Positions 61,600 through 64,000 of a stretch of 64,000 bases of DNA are shown piece by piece. The stretch is from the NCBI RefSeq assembly GCF_042408735.1, contig NZ_JBHOQV010000137.1:1-64000 (forward strand), given 5' to 3'. Origin of the DNA: Thermogemmatispora sp042408735 (GTDB lineage Bacteria; Chloroflexota; Ktedonobacteria; Ktedonobacterales; Ktedonobacteraceae). A model generated the notes under the pieces. The model had not been told where the DNA came from and did not search any database. It worked only from the letters and a program-made list of their open reading frames with translations. Numbering within the stretch: position 1 is the stretch's first letter; every line of letters starts with the position of its first letter. The position numbers and the translations under genes were made by a program.

Positions 61600-62520
61600 A
61601 TGCCCTGGTGGTTCTTTCGACGGCGGCGTTCGGCAGGGGCGCCGCCTGCGGCGGGCCAGACAGTAGCGGGCGCCTCTGCGGCGCCGTCGCTGCAGGGCGA
61701 GCGCCGCTTCTTGCCAGAGCAGCCCTACATGCTGCCCAAGGATATGGGCGAAGTCAACCGGCTGGATTTCCAGCATTATGTGCTACGCTCCCTTTTGCGC
61801 GCCAACTACCTGGCACCCGTGGGTCAGCCGCGCCGCATTCTCGACGTCGGCTGCGGCACGGGACAATGGGCTTGTGAACTCTGCCATCAGTTCCCGCAGG
61901 CGGAAGTGGTTGGCGTCGACCTGGAAGAGATCAAGGCCACCACGCCTCCCTCCAACTACCACTTCGTGCAGGGAGATGTGCGGCGGGGTCTGCCCTTTGC
62001 CAGCGGCTCTTTCGACTTTGTTCACCAGCGGCTCCTGACCTCGGCCCTGCCCCTGGCTGCCTGGCCGGAGGTGGTCCGCGAACTGGCCCGCGTGACGGCC
62101 CCAGGAGGCTGGATTGAGCTGGTCGAGCCTGGGATGGGCTTGCGGGTTACCCCCACGGGGCCAGCCAACGAGCAGCTCTTGCGCATGGGAGCCCAGGTCG
62201 CCGGACAGCGCGGCCTGGATACTGAGGGCGTGGTGGCGCGTTCACTAGAACGCTATTTGCTGGAAGCCCGACTGACCAGGGTGCAGACGCGCGTTGTCGA
62301 GGCGCCGGTAGGTGAATGGGGGGGACGGATAGGCTCGCTACTGGCGCTGGATCTGCGCGAGGTCTGGAAGGCGATCAGCGCGCCTCTGGCCGCTCACTTC
62401 GGCTTGCCCTTGCAGGAGGTCCAGCAACTCATTGAAAAGGCAAGTCAGGAGTGGAACAGCCTCCAGGCCCATTGCACTTTTATCGTTAGCTATGGGCAGA
62501 AGCCTGCTTCCGCCGACTAA
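61600..62520 (+). CDS. Class I SAM-dependent methyltransferase, paralogue 2
   Basis: 306 aa from the ATG at 61600 (GGAAAGGAG upstream); the frame is open to 61399 without similarity. It begins MPWWFFRRRR and carries the block EQPYMLPKDMGEVNRLDFQHYVLRS, motif I DVGCGTGQWACELC, VVGVDLE, and VTAPGGWIELVE. The C-terminal block EWGGRIGSLLALDLREVWKAISAPLAAHFG mirrors the 30386 protein almost position by position. The two differ most in the linker after the N-terminal tag. Substrate unknown. Confidence 0.9.
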   Translation: MPWWFFRRRRSAGAPPAAGQTVAGASAAPSLQGERRFLPEQPYMLPKDMGEVNRLDFQHYVLRSLLRANYLAPVGQPRRILDVGCGTGQWACELCHQFPQAEVVGVDLEEIKATTPPSNYHFVQGDVRRGLPFASGSFDFVHQRLLTSALPLAAWPEVVRELARVTAPGGWIELVEPGMGLRVTPTGPANEQLLRMGAQVAGQRGLDTEGVVARSLERYLLEARLTRVQTRVVEAPVGEWGGRIGSLLALDLREVWKAISAPLAAHFGLPLQEVQQLIEKASQEWNSLQAHCTFIVSYGQKPASAD

Positions 62521-62834
62521 GACGGCGTCTATCCGCAGCCTGAGTCGGACTGGTAATGTCTCTGGCCTCAGCGATCCTCCAGAGCAGCGCCCCAGGGAGG
62601 CGGAGAGAGATAGCCCGTTTTGTCAGGCGAGGTCCCCGTCCCGAAACAAGCTCTTTTGCCCCCCTGGACGGCCGATAGAGGCCGGGAGACAGAGCAGTCG
62701 GCTGCCAGCAAGGCGCCCGGCTTTGCTCCCAGCTCTGATTGCCTCCCTCGCCCCAGGGAGGGTACCGACACGAGCCTCTCCTCGGCATCGGTCGGTGCTC
62801 AAGCCTCTCCAATCCCTATAGACCATAATAGGCA
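62521..62834. other. Convergent gap between methyltransferase and membrane-protein genes
   Basis: No gene; only short inverted repeats such as CCTCCCT/AGGGAGG near 62742-62762 that could serve as a terminator. Confidence 0.3.
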
Positions 62835-64000
62835 CTAGAGCGGTTGGACGATATAGTAATCTCCATAGAGTGTGAAGCGATAGTGTTTCTGCTGTTGGGT
62901 CATTAGCTGCTTCAGGGCTGCCGCGTAGTCGCTGCGCGACAGAACGTAGGCGGCGTGATGGTCGGCCTGGGTGGCCCAGTAATAGGGCCAGTAGCGAATA
63001 TAGCCCGGCTGCAGTTGCTGGTTGACCACTCCGCAGGTCAGGCGCTCCTGACTGAGAAAGGCCAGCTTGTAACAGGTCCAGTAATCGCTATAGAAATGGC
63101 TCACGCCCAGTTGCTCCAGGTGCTGCACAAAGGCCATGTCCTGCTGATAGTAGGTCTGGGCCGTCGGGCTTTGGCTGAAGGCCTGGGCCGTGCCCAGACC
63201 GTAGAAGAGGAGCAAGAGCAGGAGTAGGGCCAGGCAAAGGGAGCGCCCGAGTTGTTGGAAGCGGAGCCGCGAGGACCAAACCATGCGGGCCCCCTTCCAG
63301 AGAGGCCAGAGAGTAGCCGGCAGGGCAATCCAAAAGATGATCAGATAGCGCCCGTGGAGAGAAGGCCACTTGAGCGGAGCGAGGCTATGGATGAAGAGCA
63401 CCAGCGTAGCGGCTGCCGCCAGCAATAGCAGCAGGCGGGCGCTGCTACGTGCCAGAGCTACCTGCTCGACTGGTTTCCCCGCGAGCCGCGACCGTCCCAG
63501 GCGCCACAGATCCCAGGCGGCCAGCCCCAGGGCGCAGAGAAAGAGGAGCAGATAGCCGCCGCCCCAGCCGCTGTGGATCAGCCGGCAGGTCAGCGTCGGC
63601 GGACTGGTGGGGTCGCGTAGAACCGGCACTTCGCTCACTGGGCAGAAAGGATTGCCACTAATCGTGGGCAGAGAGAGCTGGATAGTTGCCTTGATCTGCT
63701 GCCAGACCAGCGCTGGCGTATAATGCAGTGGGACCGGTCCCTCCCGCTGTATGGCGACGGCGGTGAGCGTATCGTGTCCTGGCAAGGGATGCAGATTGTA
63801 GGCCAGTAGGGGCCACATTCCCAGGATCAGGCCGCCCAACATGCAGATAACGGGCGCTACCCGTAGCAGCTCGCGCCAGCAAAACAGCAGGATCAGTAGC
63901 CCGGAGACACCCATCAGCGGCAGAATCAGCATATCGCTCCAGAGGCCCAGACCTACCACTATCCCCCAGGACAGGTAGCCCCCAGCGCGGACCAGCCGGC
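62835..64000 (-). CDS. Polytopic membrane protein, glycosyltransferase-39-like (5' partial)
   Basis: The frame is open through 64000, so the N-terminus is outside the window; the codons before the GTG at 63959 encode GGYLSWGIV, continuous with GLGLWSDMLILPL, so that GTG is not the start. At least six membrane spans are visible, then a soluble C-terminal part (FVQHLEQLGVSHFYSDYWTCYKLAFLSQERLTCGVVNQQ ... YVLSRSDYAAALKQL). The GLGLWSD motif after a glycine-rich span and the extracytoplasmic C-terminal domain resemble PMT/ArnT-like lipid-linked glycosyltransferases found in Chloroflexota. The catalytic N-terminal loop is not in view, so this is tentative. Confidence 0.75.
   Translation of the reverse strand, partial: RLVRAGGYLSWGIVVGLGLWSDMLILPLMGVSGLLILLFCWRELLRVAPVICMLGGLILGMWPLLAYNLHPLPGHDTLTAVAIQREGPVPLHYTPALVWQQIKATIQLSLPTISGNPFCPVSEVPVLRDPTSPPTLTCRLIHSGWGGGYLLLFLCALGLAAWDLWRLGRSRLAGKPVEQVALARSSARLLLLLAAAATLVLFIHSLAPLKWPSLHGRYLIIFWIALPATLWPLWKGARMVWSSRLRFQQLGRSLCLALLLLLLLFYGLGTAQAFSQSPTAQTYYQQDMAFVQHLEQLGVSHFYSDYWTCYKLAFLSQERLTCGVVNQQLQPGYIRYWPYYWATQADHHAAYVLSRSDYAAALKQLMTQQQKHYRFTLYGDYYIVQPL

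Noticed and set aside
1..64000. CRISPR arrays, insertion sequences, integrases, tRNA or rRNA genes
   Set aside because: No regularly spaced repeats, transposase motifs, terminal inverted repeats or RNA-gene signatures were seen on reading through the window.

Overview
The window is about 62% GC with dense, mostly short-spaced operons, good Shine-Dalgarno sites and sigma70-type promoters (TTGACA / TATACT-like). Gene content (twin-arginine and lipobox sugar-binding proteins, LacI/ROK/GntR/MerR regulators, class I methyltransferase paralogues, a GH87 enzyme with malectin domains) suggests a filamentous, plant-litter or compost-type Chloroflexota, probably Ktedonobacteria (Thermogemmatispora-like). 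That placement is inference: there is no rRNA, tRNA or marker gene here. No insertion sequence, prophage or CRISPR array was seen.

Layout. 1-7.1 kb (minus): a secreted GH87 alpha-1,3-glucanase-like beta-helix enzyme with two malectin repeats (C-terminus cut by the window edge), two sugar ABC permeases and a solute-binding lipoprotein, divergent from a LacI regulator (7.1-8.2 kb). A symmetric control region with two matching promoters and operators lies between. 8.7-9.6 kb: aldo/keto reductase. 9.8-14.6 kb (minus): an exporter-like operon with an orphan winged-helix regulator, two unrecognised small proteins, an ABC ATPase, a multi-span permease and a frameshifted MauE/DoxX protein. 15.2-21.7 kb: a phosphotransferase system made of an ascorbate-type IIC/IIB/IIA operon, a divergent MerR regulator, then EIIA-Man, HPr and EI. 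21.8-25.2 kb: a two-component system. 25.5-28.6 kb: an SsuABC/TauABC-like transporter. 29-33 kb: methyltransferases and a carboxylesterase. 58-64 kb: metallophosphoesterase, nucleotidyltransferase-like protein, siderophore-interacting flavoprotein, a paralogue of the 30.4 kb methyltransferase, and the edge of a polytopic membrane protein.

The most interesting part is 33.4-51.3 kb. A minus-strand operon (ROK repressor, fucose/arabinose-isomerase-like enzyme, sugar ABC transporter, FSA-like transaldolase, GH31 glycosidase, RbsD/FucU mutarotase, PHP phosphoesterase) diverges from a plus-strand operon (suyA, suyB, aldehyde dehydrogenase, slcC-like, comC-like, GntR regulator). Together these encode a plausible complete route from a C6-sulfonated sugar (sulfoquinovose) through sulfofructose, transaldolase cleavage to sulfolactaldehyde, oxidation to (S)-sulfolactate, inversion by two dehydrogenases, and desulfonation to pyruvate and sulfite. 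The suy half is well supported by family and gene content; the sugar half is inference, and the GH31 does not carry the known sulfoquinovosidase signature.

51.5-58 kb holds a second catabolic cluster that I cannot assign: LacI regulator with a perfect 20-bp operator, APC-type permease, BtpA/SgcQ-family TIM barrel, FGGY kinase and a short-chain dehydrogenase.
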